A program made the translations under genes and the position numbers. This document shows positions 8,716 through 18,296 of a stretch of 45,646 nt of DNA, piece after piece. Under the pieces are notes generated by a model that made no database searches, was not told where the DNA came from, and saw only the letters and a program-made list of their open reading frames with translations. The first letter of the stretch is position 1. Each line of letters begins with the position of its first letter. The stretch comes from Verrucomicrobiaceae bacterium (GTDB taxonomy: Bacteria; Verrucomicrobiota; Verrucomicrobiia; Verrucomicrobiales; Akkermansiaceae), in NCBI GenBank assembly GCA_027487435.1, contig JAIYDP010000002.1:1-45646 (forward strand). The letters are read 5' to 3'.

Positions 8716-9846
8716 ATGTCCAATTTTCGAATTCCTTTTAACCGAGTGGACTGGATCACCAGTTCTTTCCTCATCGGAACAGCTCTCATCGCGTTAACCG
8801 CTGCTCCATGGTATATCATCAATTTTGAGCAAACGTGGTTCCAATGGGCCATGTTCATTTTCATGGTTCCCGCAACCGCGATGAGCATCACTCTTGGCTA
8901 CCATCGTCTGTTTTCCCACCTTTCCTTCAAAGCAAAGTGGCCTGTGAAGCTTTTCACCCTGATTTTCGGAGCATGCGCTTTCGAAAACTCCTGCTTGGAT
9001 TGGTGCACCGATCACCGCACTCACCACAAGCATGTGGATCATGATGAAGATCCTTATGACATTTCCAAAGGCTTTTTCTGGGCTCACATGGGCTGGTTGA
9101 TGTTCAAACTTCGTCCTGAAAAACCGTTCGATAACGTGGGCGATCTCTTGAAAGACAAAATGGTCATGTGGCAGCACAAATACGTCCATTGGATCGCTCT
9201 GGTGGTGGGCTTGATCATGCCAGCAGTGCTTGGCGGTGCTTATAACGCTTTGTTCACAGATCTGCCTGTATGGCAAGGTGCACTTGGCGGCTTCTTGATT
9301 GGCGGCGTTCTGCGCGTTGTTGTTGTTCAACACTCGACGTTTTTCATCAATTCTTTGTGCCACACAGTCGGCCGCCAGCCTTACTCGACCAAACATTCTG
9401 CCCGTGACAGCGTTCTGATGGCAGTTTGCACCTTTGGTGAAGGCTACCACAACTACCACCACGAGTTCCAGCACGACTACCGTAATGGAGTCAAGCCATG
9501 GCAGTGGGATCCTACAAAATGGACCATTTGGACACTTTCCAAGCTCGGACTTACCTCCAACCTGCGCCGCGTGCCAGACTCGAAGATTCTGCTTGCCGAA
9601 ATGGGCGAGGCTCGCAAACGCGCCGAAGAAAAACTCGCCGCCTTGAATGCAGCCAATCCTACCATGACAGCTCGTGCGCACTTGGCACTCAGTGAGCTGT
9701 GCACCAAACTCGAAGCGAGTTACAAAGAACTGGAACACGTTGTCGCAGAAAAATTGGAAGTTTCCAAACAAACCTTGGTCAAGTGGGAAAAAGAGACGCA
9801 CGAACTTGTTCATTTTGTGAAGTCATTGCGTTGGAATCCTGCGTAA
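8716..9846 (+). CDS. Delta-9-type acyl-CoA/acyl-lipid desaturase
   Basis: A 376-residue membrane desaturase. It carries the three di-iron histidine boxes: HRLFSH (63-68), HRTHH (100-104) and the late HNYHH box in GEGYHNYHHEF (about 242-250). Hydrophobic spans flank them (about 14-35, 42-60, 155-200). Known enzymes of this class place a cis double bond at C9 of saturated acyl chains with O2 and an electron donor. The segment after about residue 300 is a charged, probably coiled-coil extension that typical bacterial enzymes lack. The start was chosen at MSNFRIPF. It is followed 20 nt later by the epimerase-fold gene, so an operon is possible. Confidence 0.93.
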   Translation: MSNFRIPFNRVDWITSSFLIGTALIALTAAPWYIINFEQTWFQWAMFIFMVPATAMSITLGYHRLFSHLSFKAKWPVKLFTLIFGACAFENSCLDWCTDHRTHHKHVDHDEDPYDISKGFFWAHMGWLMFKLRPEKPFDNVGDLLKDKMVMWQHKYVHWIALVVGLIMPAVLGGAYNALFTDLPVWQGALGGFLIGGVLRVVVVQHSTFFINSLCHTVGRQPYSTKHSARDSVLMAVCTFGEGYHNYHHEFQHDYRNGVKPWQWDPTKWTIWTLSKLGLTSNLRRVPDSKILLAEMGEARKRAEEKLAALNAANPTMTARAHLALSELCTKLEASYKELEHVVAEKLEVSKQTLVKWEKETHELVHFVKSLRWNPA

Positions 9847-9866
9847 AGACCTGAGCCAGATTCGCT

Positions 9867-10970
9867 ATGAAGCGCATCCACGGTAGCGATTGCTACACAC
9901 TCGATAGCACAGAGCTATCCGTTGCCATCACCCGTCAAGGCGGGCACATGGCACCGGTTACCTTCCGTTTGCCTACAGGTGATTTCTCACCTTATGCTTT
10001 AGCTCCATGGCAGCCTGCGGATATCGATTCTAGCTTGCCTGATTTGCTCAAAGAATTGCGCGGAGACTTCTTCTGTTTGCCTTTCGGACCTCAAGCGTCC
10101 GGCCCACCTCATGGCGACACGGCGAATGCCCTGTGGGATTGCATCAGTATCTCCGAGCAAGAAATGGTTTTGCAATGCGCCTCGGCAAGCCCACAAGCCA
10201 CAGTACAAAAACAGATCGCTCTTCGTGCTGGTCACCACGCGCTGTACATTACTCATTTGATTTCTGGCCTAGAGGGGAATTATAGCTACGGGAACCATCC
10301 GATTTTGGATTTTTCCTCGATGACAGAAGGTCAGGGCCGCGTTGCCCTAAGTCCTTATCGCTGGGCTTCGGTTTACCCGGGAGCCTTCGCTAATCCTGAT
10401 GCAGGAGAGCACGGGATTCTCCAGAATGGCCAAACGTTTTCTTCGATTTCGGCCGTGCCATTAGCCCATGGCAGCACCATTGATCTCTCGAAATATCCCA
10501 CTCCAGCAGGACACGAAGACCTCGTGATGATGGTCAGCGAGCCAGCTACCTCTGAGCAGCCTTTTGCCTGGAGCGCGGTTACACTCGGTGAATTTGTCTG
10601 GTTTTCCTTGAAATTGCAGGAAGATTTCCCTGCCACACTGTTTTGGATTTCCAATGGTGGCCGCAGCGCGCACCCTTGGGAAAATCGACACACCTCACGC
10701 CTTGGAATCGAAGAGGTTTGCTCGTATTTCTGCGATTCTGTTGACGATTCTCGTCTCGCTAAGCTCGCAGAGCTAGGCATTCCTACAACGCGTCTCTTTG
10801 AGCCAGATATTCCCGTGCATTTGCGTCTCATTCAAGCGGCAGCGGCAGTTCCCATGGACTTTGGCCAAGTGAAACACATACGTCCTTCTGCTGATGGAGT
10901 TGTTCTTCACGGCGAAAATGGCCATGTCGTTGCTGTTGCGATCGACCTCGCGTTTCTCCTCGTAGGTTGA
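9867..10970 (+). CDS. Galactose-mutarotase-fold protein (aldose-1-epimerase-like)
   Basis: A 367-residue cytoplasmic protein. The pattern of strands and short motifs (ITRQGGHMAPVTF near 25, LPFGPQASGPPHGDTAN near 75, YGNHPILDF near 143) resembles the beta-sandwich of the aldose 1-epimerase/GalM superfamily, notably its uncharacterised branches. Such proteins interconvert sugar anomers or epimers. The PPHG motif may supply the active-site His, but I cannot confirm a full catalytic set. It is located 20 nt after the desaturase and before the sugar isomerase, which fits a loose sugar-metabolism context. Confidence 0.6.
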   Translation: MKRIHGSDCYTLDSTELSVAITRQGGHMAPVTFRLPTGDFSPYALAPWQPADIDSSLPDLLKELRGDFFCLPFGPQASGPPHGDTANALWDCISISEQEMVLQCASASPQATVQKQIALRAGHHALYITHLISGLEGNYSYGNHPILDFSSMTEGQGRVALSPYRWASVYPGAFANPDAGEHGILQNGQTFSSISAVPLAHGSTIDLSKYPTPAGHEDLVMMVSEPATSEQPFAWSAVTLGEFVWFSLKLQEDFPATLFWISNGGRSAHPWENRHTSRLGIEEVCSYFCDSVDDSRLAKLAELGIPTTRLFEPDIPVHLRLIQAAAAVPMDFGQVKHIRPSADGVVLHGENGHVVAVAIDLAFLLVG

Positions 10971-11238
10971 TTCTTGAGAAAAATCCTGCGATGCTGAAAA
11001 AAATTCTTGTCGCTGGCCTGAAGAATTTTAGTCTTCTACAGTCCTTTGCGACAGAACCATGCGCTCCTTCAATACGCTTTGTATTCCATGAAACCAGCGA
11101 AAACTACACAAGACCTCACCACCCGCACCTCCAGTGCTGCATATTTGGTGGAATCGACTCTCGCAGCCACAGGCGGACTGCTCACTCGCATCTGCCATGG
11201 GTGCTCACAAAAAAGCCTAAACTGAACACACTACTACT

Positions 11239-12243
11239 ATGAAACTGCACAATGCCATGTGGCCCGGACTTGTCGGCAAAGAACCCGATACCGATCACCC
11301 ACCTATCTCGCTTGATCAAATGCTCGATATGACTGCCGCCGCTGAGGTGGATGGTCAAAAATTCGATGGCGTGGATCTTTTCCTGTTCCACCCGCACACC
11401 GACCCCGATATTGCCGAGGACGATCTTAAGGCCATGGCCGACAAGATTGCGGCAAAAAATCTCAACGTCGGTACCCTCGTAGCCCCCATTTGGCCCGGCA
11501 CCGTCGGCGATTCCTCCATGGGATCCGATGAGCAACAACAAAAATTCCTGCTCTCCATCGAGAAAGCCTGCCGCATCGCCAAGCTCCTCAATGAGCACGG
11601 AGTTCGCAAATATGGCTCCATCCGCGTCGATTCCGCAGAATTTGGTGTGCAAAAATGGGCAGAAAATCCCACCGCCAACACCGCCCGTATCGTCGATACC
11701 TTCCAAAAAGCCGCAAAAATCGCTGCCGACCACGGCGAGCGTATCGCCGCAGAAGGCGAAATCTGCTGGGCCGGCATGCATTCTTGGGAAGTGATGCTCA
11801 ACACCCTCGAAGGCGTCGGCATGCCTGGCACCTTCGGTTTCCAAGCTGACCTTGCTCACACTTACCTCTACCTCATGGGCTACAATGCCCCAGAATCCGC
11901 ATTGCTTCAGCCGGGCTACACCGATGCAGAATTCTGGCCCGCCTATGAGAAAATGGTCTCCGCTCTTCGCCCATGGACGATTGATTTCCACGTCGCGCAA
12001 AACGACGGCACCGTCCACGGCACCGGTTCCCACGAAAAAACTGGTCGCCACTGCCCTGCTGACGATCCAAACGGCAAGCTCGACATCGCGAAATGCTCTG
12101 CAGTTTGGCTACAAGGTGCCAGCGAGCGAGGCATCCAGCACATTTGCTGGGACGGTTGCATGTTCCCGAATAGCGTGCTGGAGAGCCCCTCCACCTGGAA
12201 CACCATCCTCAAGGCCATGCTTTCTGTGAAGAAGGCGCTTTAA
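11239..12243 (+). CDS. Sugar phosphate isomerase/epimerase (xylose-isomerase-like TIM barrel)
   Basis: A 334-residue AP-endonuclease-2/xylose-isomerase-like TIM barrel protein. Metal-ligand positions are suggested by [14 protein letters not shown] (Glu), [11 protein letters not shown] (Asp/His) and [12 protein letters not shown] (Asp/His). No signal peptide. Proteins of this class isomerise or epimerise free or phosphorylated sugars. It lies in the same direction as the Gfo/Idh/MocA dehydrogenase at 12958; these two families often act together on inositol-like or keto-sugar substrates. The PIN module sits between them. Confidence 0.85.
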   Translation: MKLHNAMWPGLVGKEPDTDHPPISLDQMLDMTAAAEVDGQKFDGVDLFLFHPHTDPDIAEDDLKAMADKIAAKNLNVGTLVAPIWPGTVGDSSMGSDEQQQKFLLSIEKACRIAKLLNEHGVRKYGSIRVDSAEFGVQKWAENPTANTARIVDTFQKAAKIAADHGERIAAEGEICWAGMHSWEVMLNTLEGVGMPGTFGFQADLAHTYLYLMGYNAPESALLQPGYTDAEFWPAYEKMVSALRPWTIDFHVAQNDGTVHGTGSHEKTGRHCPADDPNGKLDIAKCSAVWLQGASERGIQHICWDGCMFPNSVLESPSTWNTILKAMLSVKKAL

Positions 12244-12261
12244 CCGGTAGGCGAAAAATCC

Positions 12262-12708
12262 TTGCATACTCTTTACCTGGACACGTGTTGCCTGAATCGT
12301 CCTTTTGACGAACCATCACAACTCCGTGTCCGGGCCGAAGCTTCAGCGGTCATGGAAATTTTACATGCTGTCGCCCAAGGGGAATACAAGCTGATTTCCA
12401 GTGATGTTTTGTTTTGGGAAATTGATAAAATTCCAGATTTCCACAAAAAAACGGAAATTCGAAAAATTCTAACCTTGGCGGAAAGGTCGATTTCATTGAA
12501 CTCCGCTATTGCCGAGCGGGCAGATTTTTTGACATCCCTCGGTTTCCGTGCTTTCGATGCCCTCCACATCTCATCAGCAGAGCAAGCTGATGCAAAATGT
12601 TTTTTGACGACAGACGATAAATTACTTAAGCTAGCGGCGAAGAACGAAGAAAATGTAAAAGTTTCTGTAAAAAATCCCGTGCAATGGATTTGGAATCAAA
12701 TGACATGA
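12262..12708 (+). CDS. PIN-domain protein, likely toxin of a second TA module
   Basis: A 148-residue PIN domain. It has LYLDTCCLNRPFD (Asp7 and neighbours), FRAFDALHISSAE in the middle-late part, and CFLTTDDKLLKLA as the last-strand signature. It must begin at TTG 12262, since no in-frame ATG or GTG exists between the preceding stop and the first PIN strand. The stop overlaps the next ATG (ATGA). Toxin-first gene order is reversed relative to the pair at 6213-6882. Confidence 0.82.
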   Translation: MHTLYLDTCCLNRPFDEPSQLRVRAEASAVMEILHAVAQGEYKLISSDVLFWEIDKIPDFHKKTEIRKILTLAERSISLNSAIAERADFLTSLGFRAFDALHISSAEQADAKCFLTTDDKLLKLAAKNEENVKVSVKNPVQWIWNQMT

Positions 12709-12911
12709 AAGCAACACTCCATGAAATTAACGCAAAGGCTCAAGCCATCCTTGCGCGCGAGCTAGACCCACTCGAATACATAGAGTTTTTCCGCCAGTAT
12801 GAATTAGGCCTCGGCGACTACACGCGAGATCGCGAGGCCATCCTTGGCAATCCTAGTCTTGCTACAATTATAGGCGAAATCCACGATAACGATTCCAGCA
12901 AACCATCATAA
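12705..12911 (+). CDS. Putative antitoxin partner of the second PIN protein
   Basis: A 68-residue protein starting at ATG 12705, overlapping the PIN stop by four bases (ATGA). It is helical and acidic, with ARELDPLEYIEFFRQYELG and GDYTRDRE in the middle. No known DNA-binding fold is visible. Size, coupling and position point to the antitoxin of a toxin-first module. Confidence 0.65.
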   Translation: MKATLHEINAKAQAILARELDPLEYIEFFRQYELGLGDYTRDREAILGNPSLATIIGEIHDNDSSKPS

Positions 12912-12957
12912 TCAACTTCTACAACGATCATTCCACAAATCTCACTAACTACCACTT

Positions 12958-14106
12958 ATGAAAAAACAACTAAACGTCGGTGTCATCGGTTACGGCTTCA
13001 TGGGCCGCACTCACTCAAATGCACTATCCCAAGTATCGCATTTCTTCGATACGGAATACATCCCGGTTCGCAAAGCGATTTGCGGTCGCGATGAAAAAAA
13101 AGTCAAAGCCTTCGCAGAGCAATGGGGCTATGAATCCTACGAAACTGACTGGCGTAAGCTCGTCGCTCGTCCCGATATTGATGCTGTGGATATCTGCACA
13201 CCGAATGATTCCCATGCGGAAATCGCTCTCGAGTGCATCAAGCACGGCAAGATGATCCTCTGTGAAAAACCGCTCGCCCTCAACGGTGCTCAAGGCGAGG
13301 CCATGGTGGCCGCCGTAGAAGCATCGGGACTACCGAACCTTGTTTGGTACAACTACCGCTTTCTTCCTGCCGTCACTCATGCGAAAAATATCGTCCACAA
13401 CGGCGAATTAGGTCGCATTTTCCACTATCGCGCCAACTTCCTGCAAGACTGGACCATTTCCGAAGAACTGCCTCAAGGTGGTGCGGGTTTATGGCGCTTG
13501 GATGCCGCTGCCGCAGGCTCTGGAGTTACTGGCGACTTGCTTGCGCATTGCATCGATACCGCCCGCTGGATCAACGGCGATATCGTTTCCGTCACCGCCA
13601 TGACCGAGACCTTCATCAAAGAGCGTGTCCACACCGCTACGGGGGAAAAAATGCCCGTTACCATTGACGATGCCTGCGCTTTCCTTGCTCGCTTTGAAAA
13701 CGGCTCGCTGGCCATTTTCGAATCCACCCGCTACGCTCGTGGTCACAAAGCGCTTTATACCTTCGAGATCAACGGCGAGAAAAAATCCCTCTTCTGGGAT
13801 CTTCACGACCTCAATCGCCTTGAATATTTCGATCACTCTGTCCCAGGCGACCGCCGTGGTTGGTCGAGCATTCATTGCTCCGACAGCGATCAACCCTATT
13901 CTGGCAATTGGTGGGTTCCCGGCCTTTGCCTCGGTTACGAGCACAGCTTCACCCACGAACTCTATGAGTTCCTCAAGTCCCTCGAAAATCCCGAGGCGCC
14001 GAAAAACTACCCCGACTTCCGTCACGCCCTCGGAACACAATATGTGTGCGATGCTGTGCTAGAGTCCGCCCGCACCAAGCAGTGGGTCGATGTGAAGCGT
14101 TCGTAA
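12958..14106 (+). CDS. Gfo/Idh/MocA-family oxidoreductase
   Basis: A 382-residue NAD(P)-dependent sugar or inositol dehydrogenase. The N-terminal Rossmann fold shows [13 protein letters not shown] (7-19). The catalytic-lysine motif is LCEKPLALN (about 101-109). The C-terminal alpha/beta domain has the conserved D-x-x-x-H-like [11 protein letters not shown] (about 196-206). No signal peptide, so cytoplasmic. Family members oxidise a sugar hydroxyl; the substrate is not deducible. Neighbouring TIM-barrel isomerase suggests a catabolic route for a modified sugar. A terminator follows. Confidence 0.92.
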   Translation: MKKQLNVGVIGYGFMGRTHSNALSQVSHFFDTEYIPVRKAICGRDEKKVKAFAEQWGYESYETDWRKLVARPDIDAVDICTPNDSHAEIALECIKHGKMILCEKPLALNGAQGEAMVAAVEASGLPNLVWYNYRFLPAVTHAKNIVHNGELGRIFHYRANFLQDWTISEELPQGGAGLWRLDAAAAGSGVTGDLLAHCIDTARWINGDIVSVTAMTETFIKERVHTATGEKMPVTIDDACAFLARFENGSLAIFESTRYARGHKALYTFEINGEKKSLFWDLHDLNRLEYFDHSVPGDRRGWSSIHCSDSDQPYSGNWWVPGLCLGYEHSFTHELYEFLKSLENPEAPKNYPDFRHALGTQYVCDAVLESARTKQWVDVKRS

Positions 14107-14135
14107 GCTCATTCTGATTTCCCGATTTTCTCGAA

Positions 14136-14169
14136 AACGCCGACGAAATTCTCTTCGTCGGCGTTTTTT
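14136..14169 (+). terminator. Rho-independent terminator
   Basis: A perfect 12-bp stem (AACGCCGACGAA / TTCGTCGGCGTT) with a 6-nt loop and a T run, 30 nt after the Gfo/Idh/MocA stop. Confidence 0.9.
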
Positions 14170-14199
14170 ACTACAACATACCACTTTACTAAACCAGCC

Positions 14200-14964
14200 A
14201 TGAATCATCCCAGCAAATCCGCCCTTTTCCTCACGTGCCAAACCATATCCGTTCCATTCCACAAAAGGATGATGATCATTTGCCAAGCTTTGCTCGCTGC
14301 ATGCTTCCTCCTTTCAACTACGCATGCTGCATGGGAAAAAGACCGCCCAGCCAAGCCGCCTGTCATTCCGCCCAATCCCGATGGTTTGCCCTTGGTTTTG
14401 CTCATCGGCGACTCGATTTCCGGCGCTTATCTGCCCACTGTGACGAAAGAGCTTGCAGGGAAAGCCGTCGTTGCCAAAAGCACTGACAATGGCGAATCCA
14501 CCGCCGTGGGAGTGATCAAAATTGATGGCTGGCTTGGCGACACCAAATGGGATGTGATTCATTTCAACTGGGGATTGTGGGACATCTACGGCTGGCAATA
14601 CGCGGCGGACGATCGCTCACCTAAGATGTACGAGCAGAGATTGGAACAACTCGTGGAACGCATGAAAAAAACCGGAGCCAAGCTGATTTGGGCGACCACC
14701 ACGCCGACGCCACCTAAGCCGGAAAAGGCCATGCTCAAACGCTGGCAAAAAGAAGTCGTCATCGCCAAAGAACTCGAAGCAGAATATCGCGAAGCCGCCC
14801 TCCGTGTAATGAAAAAACATGGGGTGCAGGTCAATGACCTTCACGCTACGATCTTGCCGCACGTCAAAGAACTTCAGCCAGAAGGCGACGTTCATTACAA
14901 AGCTGGCGGCAATGTGATTCTTGGAAAAAAAGTCGCTGAATCGATCCGTTCCTGCCTCAATTGA
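14200..14964 (+). CDS. Secreted SGNH/GDSL-type hydrolase
   Basis: A 254-residue protein. A hydrophobic signal segment (about residues 25-43, ending in THAA) is followed by the mature domain. LVLLIGDSISGAY carries the SGNH block I serine (IGDS); FNWGLWD stands where GxND (block III) is expected; and GDVHYKAGG near the end provides the block V Asp and His. Such enzymes de-esterify glycans or lipids outside the cytoplasm. The start is uncertain: ATG 14200 or ATG 14269 (MMIICQALL), the latter giving a more usual signal peptide. Confidence 0.82.
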   Translation: MNHPSKSALFLTCQTISVPFHKRMMIICQALLAACFLLSTTHAAWEKDRPAKPPVIPPNPDGLPLVLLIGDSISGAYLPTVTKELAGKAVVAKSTDNGESTAVGVIKIDGWLGDTKWDVIHFNWGLWDIYGWQYAADDRSPKMYEQRLEQLVERMKKTGAKLIWATTTPTPPKPEKAMLKRWQKEVVIAKELEAEYREAALRVMKKHGVQVNDLHATILPHVKELQPEGDVHYKAGGNVILGKKVAESIRSCLN

Positions 14965-15111
14965 GCCATTCTTCCATTGATATTTCAATGATTCGATTTC
15001 ATTCAGGCAGATTTTTTTTAAAAAAACCTTGCCATGGCAGCGCATGATCTCTAGTTGGTTCCAAGTCAAAAGTTACTTTGTCACATTACTAGTTCCGATT
15101 TCCCCGACTGC

Positions 15112-15759
15112 ATGATACGTTCTTATCTCCTTCTACTAACATCCATTGTCTCTGTGGTATTTCTTCCCCAGTGCGCCAATGATTCCGGCTCCCTCAGTTC
15201 TCGTTTTGGAAGATCCTCATTCGGGCACGGCTCGAAGGTCGTTTTGCCCTCTGCTCCTTCTGCCTCAGCCCTGCAGCATGCCCGAACCAAGCAGCGCGAC
15301 CGTCACGGCATGCCTGTTTATACCTTTGCGGAGAGAAATCGCGTGGTGCGCACCACCGCCTACACGTGCTCGGAATCGGATCATATTCAATACGGCTCGA
15401 ATAACGCGGTGGGAACGACTCTGAAATACAATTCTCGGGCTCGTTCTGCCGCTGCGGATTGGTCATTTTATCCTTTCGGCACCGTTTTCAAAATGAACGG
15501 GCATTCCCAGCTTTACGTCGTCGATGACTATGGCAGCGCATTAACGGGAGCTGGAACGATCGATATTTATCATCCGAACAAGCAGATGATGAATGATTGG
15601 GGGCGAAGAAATGTAGAAATCAATGTCCTCAAGTGGGGCTCCTTCGAACAAAGCGCTGCCATTTTGTCGCGCCGAACGTCTTTCTCTCATTGCAGAAAGA
15701 TGTACGCGAACATTCAGCGCCTCCGCGGAAGCTCGTCAACAAAGACAGCATCGCGTTAA
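15112..15759 (+). CDS. Lipoprotein with a 3D (RlpA/MltA-like) domain
   Basis: A 215-residue protein. The signal peptide MIRSYLLLLTSIVSVVFLPQC ends in a lipobox-like LPQC. From about residue 80, VRTTAYTCSESDH begins a 3D domain, named for three Asp residues. It continues with a GTVFKMNG strand, YVVDDYGSAL and TIDIYHPNKQMM, the usual DxG...D signature. These double-psi beta-barrel domains occur in cell-wall lytic enzymes such as MltA and the Rpf-related YabE group, so peptidoglycan modification is likely. The ATG at 15112 was chosen because it starts the signal peptide. Confidence 0.8.
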   Translation: MIRSYLLLLTSIVSVVFLPQCANDSGSLSSRFGRSSFGHGSKVVLPSAPSASALQHARTKQRDRHGMPVYTFAERNRVVRTTAYTCSESDHIQYGSNNAVGTTLKYNSRARSAAADWSFYPFGTVFKMNGHSQLYVVDDYGSALTGAGTIDIYHPNKQMMNDWGRRNVEINVLKWGSFEQSAAILSRRTSFSHCRKMYANIQRLRGSSSTKTASR

Positions 15760-15901
15760 TTTCCCGAAGAACACTTGCATCCTTGCGTTTGGTGGGGTTT
15801 TCCAAGTCGGTATTCCCATCCTGATTTTTCGATGAAATGGGATTCTTCTATGCAGTAAATCTAAAGACTTCGCTCTTGCAAAAAACGCAGTAAGAGCGAG
15901 C

Positions 15902-17050
15902 ATGTCGACCCCAATGCCGCAAAAAGGATCATCCCGAAAAGGAATGCGCCGCAGGTCGAAACTCACGACTTCAGGCACAACTGGCGAGTCATCTGACGCA
16001 GGTGACGCACAGGATCGCGTCGATGAGGATGAAGTCCGTAGTTATCTCTACGATGTCGTGAAGTTGGCCAAAGAAGAGGAGTCCGATTCCACCTATCGCA
16101 TTGAGGGTTCTTTGCCAGAAAAGGAGGACTTGATGCAGGAGTCGGAGAGGAAAATCCCGTCCAGCGTGCAAAAAATGATTGTGGACGAGGCGCAATGGGC
16201 GAATTCTCATCAGATCAAGCGACAAGCCAAAGGCCTGTGGCGCTGGGGCTTTGGGGTATTATGCCTGCTTGTGAGCAGTCTTTTGCTAACCCATTGGCTC
16301 AGTGAGCCCGATGTTGAAGAAGAGCCTCAAGGGTACTTTCTAGAAGAGAACTTCGATGACGCTTTGTATGATCAAGCTGTAGAAGCATTGATGTCCGATA
16401 AACTTACTCACACCAAGGCGCTACAATGCATTGAGCAATTCGTTAAAGCCAAGTCGTGGGAAGAAGCGGAGCCGATTTTGCGCGATAGTCCTACGTTGCG
16501 AATGAACCTCCGCACGTATTGGAAGCCGAATGCATCGCCGCCAGAGTTGCAGAATGGAGATCAACTTACGATCGATTATGGCTCTACCGAAAAAATCGGC
16601 TTTTACATCATGGAAGGACGCTGCAAGGACAATTCGCCCTTCCTTTATTATTTCGTACATTCGAATGGAAAACTCAAACTGGACTGGGAAGCTTCCATAG
16701 CACTGGGTGATATTCCGATCAATGATTTGATTCGTTACCCGCTTGCCGAACCAGCAAAAATGCGGATGGTTGCCGAGCGTAGCCCGTACTATTTGTTAGA
16801 TCTGAGCGAACAAGAATATGAATCGTTCAAACTGACGGTTCCCAGCGAAACGCAAGTACTTTGGGGCTATGCCAAGCGCGGTTCGTTAGCACATTCATCC
16901 TTAGAAAAAATGATTCAGCAAGGCGGAATCTTAAGTGAGGGAAAAAGTAGTAGCCGAGTCACACTGAAATTGAATCCCATCGAGGAAAACAAAGCGAGCA
17001 ATCGCTTTATCATCTCTGAAATCATCCACCCCAACTGGGTTTCCCCCTAA
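15902..17050 (+). CDS. Membrane-anchored protein of unknown function (first of a related pair)
   Basis: A 382-residue protein. Residues 1-105 are charged and probably disordered and cytoplasmic. A single membrane span lies at about 114-131 (GFGVLCLLVSSLLLTHWL), and a mostly beta extracytoplasmic domain follows. Its end (SNRFIISEIIHPNWVSP) parallels the end of the next gene (FTLEEVLACHWLGWDEP), and KLDWEASIAL parallels RIDWESYARS. The two thus appear to be divergent paralogues of one fold. They are 10 bp apart and surely co-transcribed. I do not recognise the family. Confidence 0.72.
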   Translation: MSTPMPQKGSSRKGMRRRSKLTTSGTTGESSDAGDAQDRVDEDEVRSYLYDVVKLAKEEESDSTYRIEGSLPEKEDLMQESERKIPSSVQKMIVDEAQWANSHQIKRQAKGLWRWGFGVLCLLVSSLLLTHWLSEPDVEEEPQGYFLEENFDDALYDQAVEALMSDKLTHTKALQCIEQFVKAKSWEEAEPILRDSPTLRMNLRTYWKPNASPPELQNGDQLTIDYGSTEKIGFYIMEGRCKDNSPFLYYFVHSNGKLKLDWEASIALGDIPINDLIRYPLAEPAKMRMVAERSPYYLLDLSEQEYESFKLTVPSETQVLWGYAKRGSLAHSSLEKMIQQGGILSEGKSSSRVTLKLNPIEENKASNRFIISEIIHPNWVSP

Positions 17051-17060
17051 GCTGCGTCCC

Positions 17061-18296
17061 ATGAGCTCTCCACCGACGAAATCAGAATCTTGGTACTCTT
17101 GCAGAAACTGTGGGGAACTCTATCTTGCTGCGTCCATCAAAACCATTTGCCCTGCATGTGGCAATCCTCAAGAATTGGAGCGTGCACCGCAAAAGAATCA
17201 GGTCATCGTTACCAATGTAGTCGGAAAGAAAAGCATCCTCCGCACGAAACCTGAATTTTTGCCTAATCGAACCTCGGATGAGTCGGATCTTCTAGAACCC
17301 TTTCCCGAGGAACTGAGCGAAGTTCAGATTCCTGAGCAAGAAATCCCGCAAAAACCGCAAATTCCCCAAAAACCACAAAAGGCTGCACGCTCTCAGGATA
17401 AGAAAACCACACGCAATCTCTTCACCATTCTATCGGTGTGGCTGGCTCTTTTAGCGATTGTTAGCTACTTGTTGATTCACTCTACCGATGATTTACAAAA
17501 CAATTCTCGCGCCGAAAAAGAGAAGGAGAACGTAAACAATTATGTCCAAGACAGCTTGGACGTAAATTTATGGAATCGCGTCAAGGATCAAATCACACCT
17601 TTGGCGGCTGAGTTTTTCAGTAACAGCTCGCCGCACGTCTTAGCTCAAGTTTGTCGCAAGCGCCCGCGCATCATCCAAACTCTCGCTGCGGAAACACTGA
17701 AAACCCTCAGCTATCCTGCGGACGCGATTCCCGTCTTGGTCAAAGGCAGCGTCGCTTGGTGTGGGGAAAAGCCATTTGTGGAAACTTTGTGGAAGGACGA
17801 CCGAGATCGCCTGATTGAACTCGTTTTTGCCGAGGACGATGGTGAGTGGAGAATCGATTGGGAGTCGTATGCTCGTAGCTCCTCGATGCCATGGTCGGTT
17901 TTTGCTAGCGAAGATGGTGAGGCTGTTGGCACATTTCGTTTTCTCGTGCGCGAACGAACCGCCGCAGACGCGGAAGATGGCATGCTCAATATCGCTTTTC
18001 ACGATCCAGCCCTATTTCATGGCATGACTCCTATCGCGCAGACGATTCCCTTCATCATCGATAGGAAAAGTCGCGATGCACGTTTGATTCTCGCGGCTCT
18101 GCAAGCAAGAAACGAGAACAAGCCGATCCTGCGCTCCATGTATGCAGAAGACGACTTAGCCAACACGGCCCGGGTTCGCGTACGCATCCGCCGCACGCGC
18201 AGCAACGGTGAAGCACAGTTCACCTTAGAAGAGGTTCTCGCCTGCCATTGGCTCGGCTGGGATGAGCCAGGAATTACCTTACCGGACGCTCCCTAA
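17061..18296 (+). CDS. Zinc-ribbon membrane-anchored protein (second of the pair)
   Basis: A 411-residue protein. An N-terminal zinc ribbon (YSCRNCGELYLAA...CPACG: C13, C16, and a second CxxC near 31-34) is followed by a Pro/Gln-rich linker. A single membrane span lies at about 123-141 (LFTILSVWLALLAIVSYLL). The extracytoplasmic domain is related to that of the preceding gene. The Zn ribbon would face the cytoplasm. Its 3' end overlaps the convergent aroE by 18 bp. Function unknown. Confidence 0.72.
   Translation: MSSPPTKSESWYSCRNCGELYLAASIKTICPACGNPQELERAPQKNQVIVTNVVGKKSILRTKPEFLPNRTSDESDLLEPFPEELSEVQIPEQEIPQKPQIPQKPQKAARSQDKKTTRNLFTILSVWLALLAIVSYLLIHSTDDLQNNSRAEKEKENVNNYVQDSLDVNLWNRVKDQITPLAAEFFSNSSPHVLAQVCRKRPRIIQTLAAETLKTLSYPADAIPVLVKGSVAWCGEKPFVETLWKDDRDRLIELVFAEDDGEWRIDWESYARSSSMPWSVFASEDGEAVGTFRFLVRERTAADAEDGMLNIAFHDPALFHGMTPIAQTIPFIIDRKSRDARLILAALQARNENKPILRSMYAEDDLANTARVRVRIRRTRSNGEAQFTLEEVLACHWLGWDEPGITLPDAP

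Noticed and set aside
8794..9813. 339-codon minus-strand frame opposite the desaturase
   Set aside because: Antisense shadow; histidine boxes are on the plus strand.
10967..11242. 91-codon frame between the epimerase-fold gene and the sugar isomerase
   Set aside because: No domain and no conserved character; it overlaps the end and start of the two real genes. Probably the isomerase leader region.
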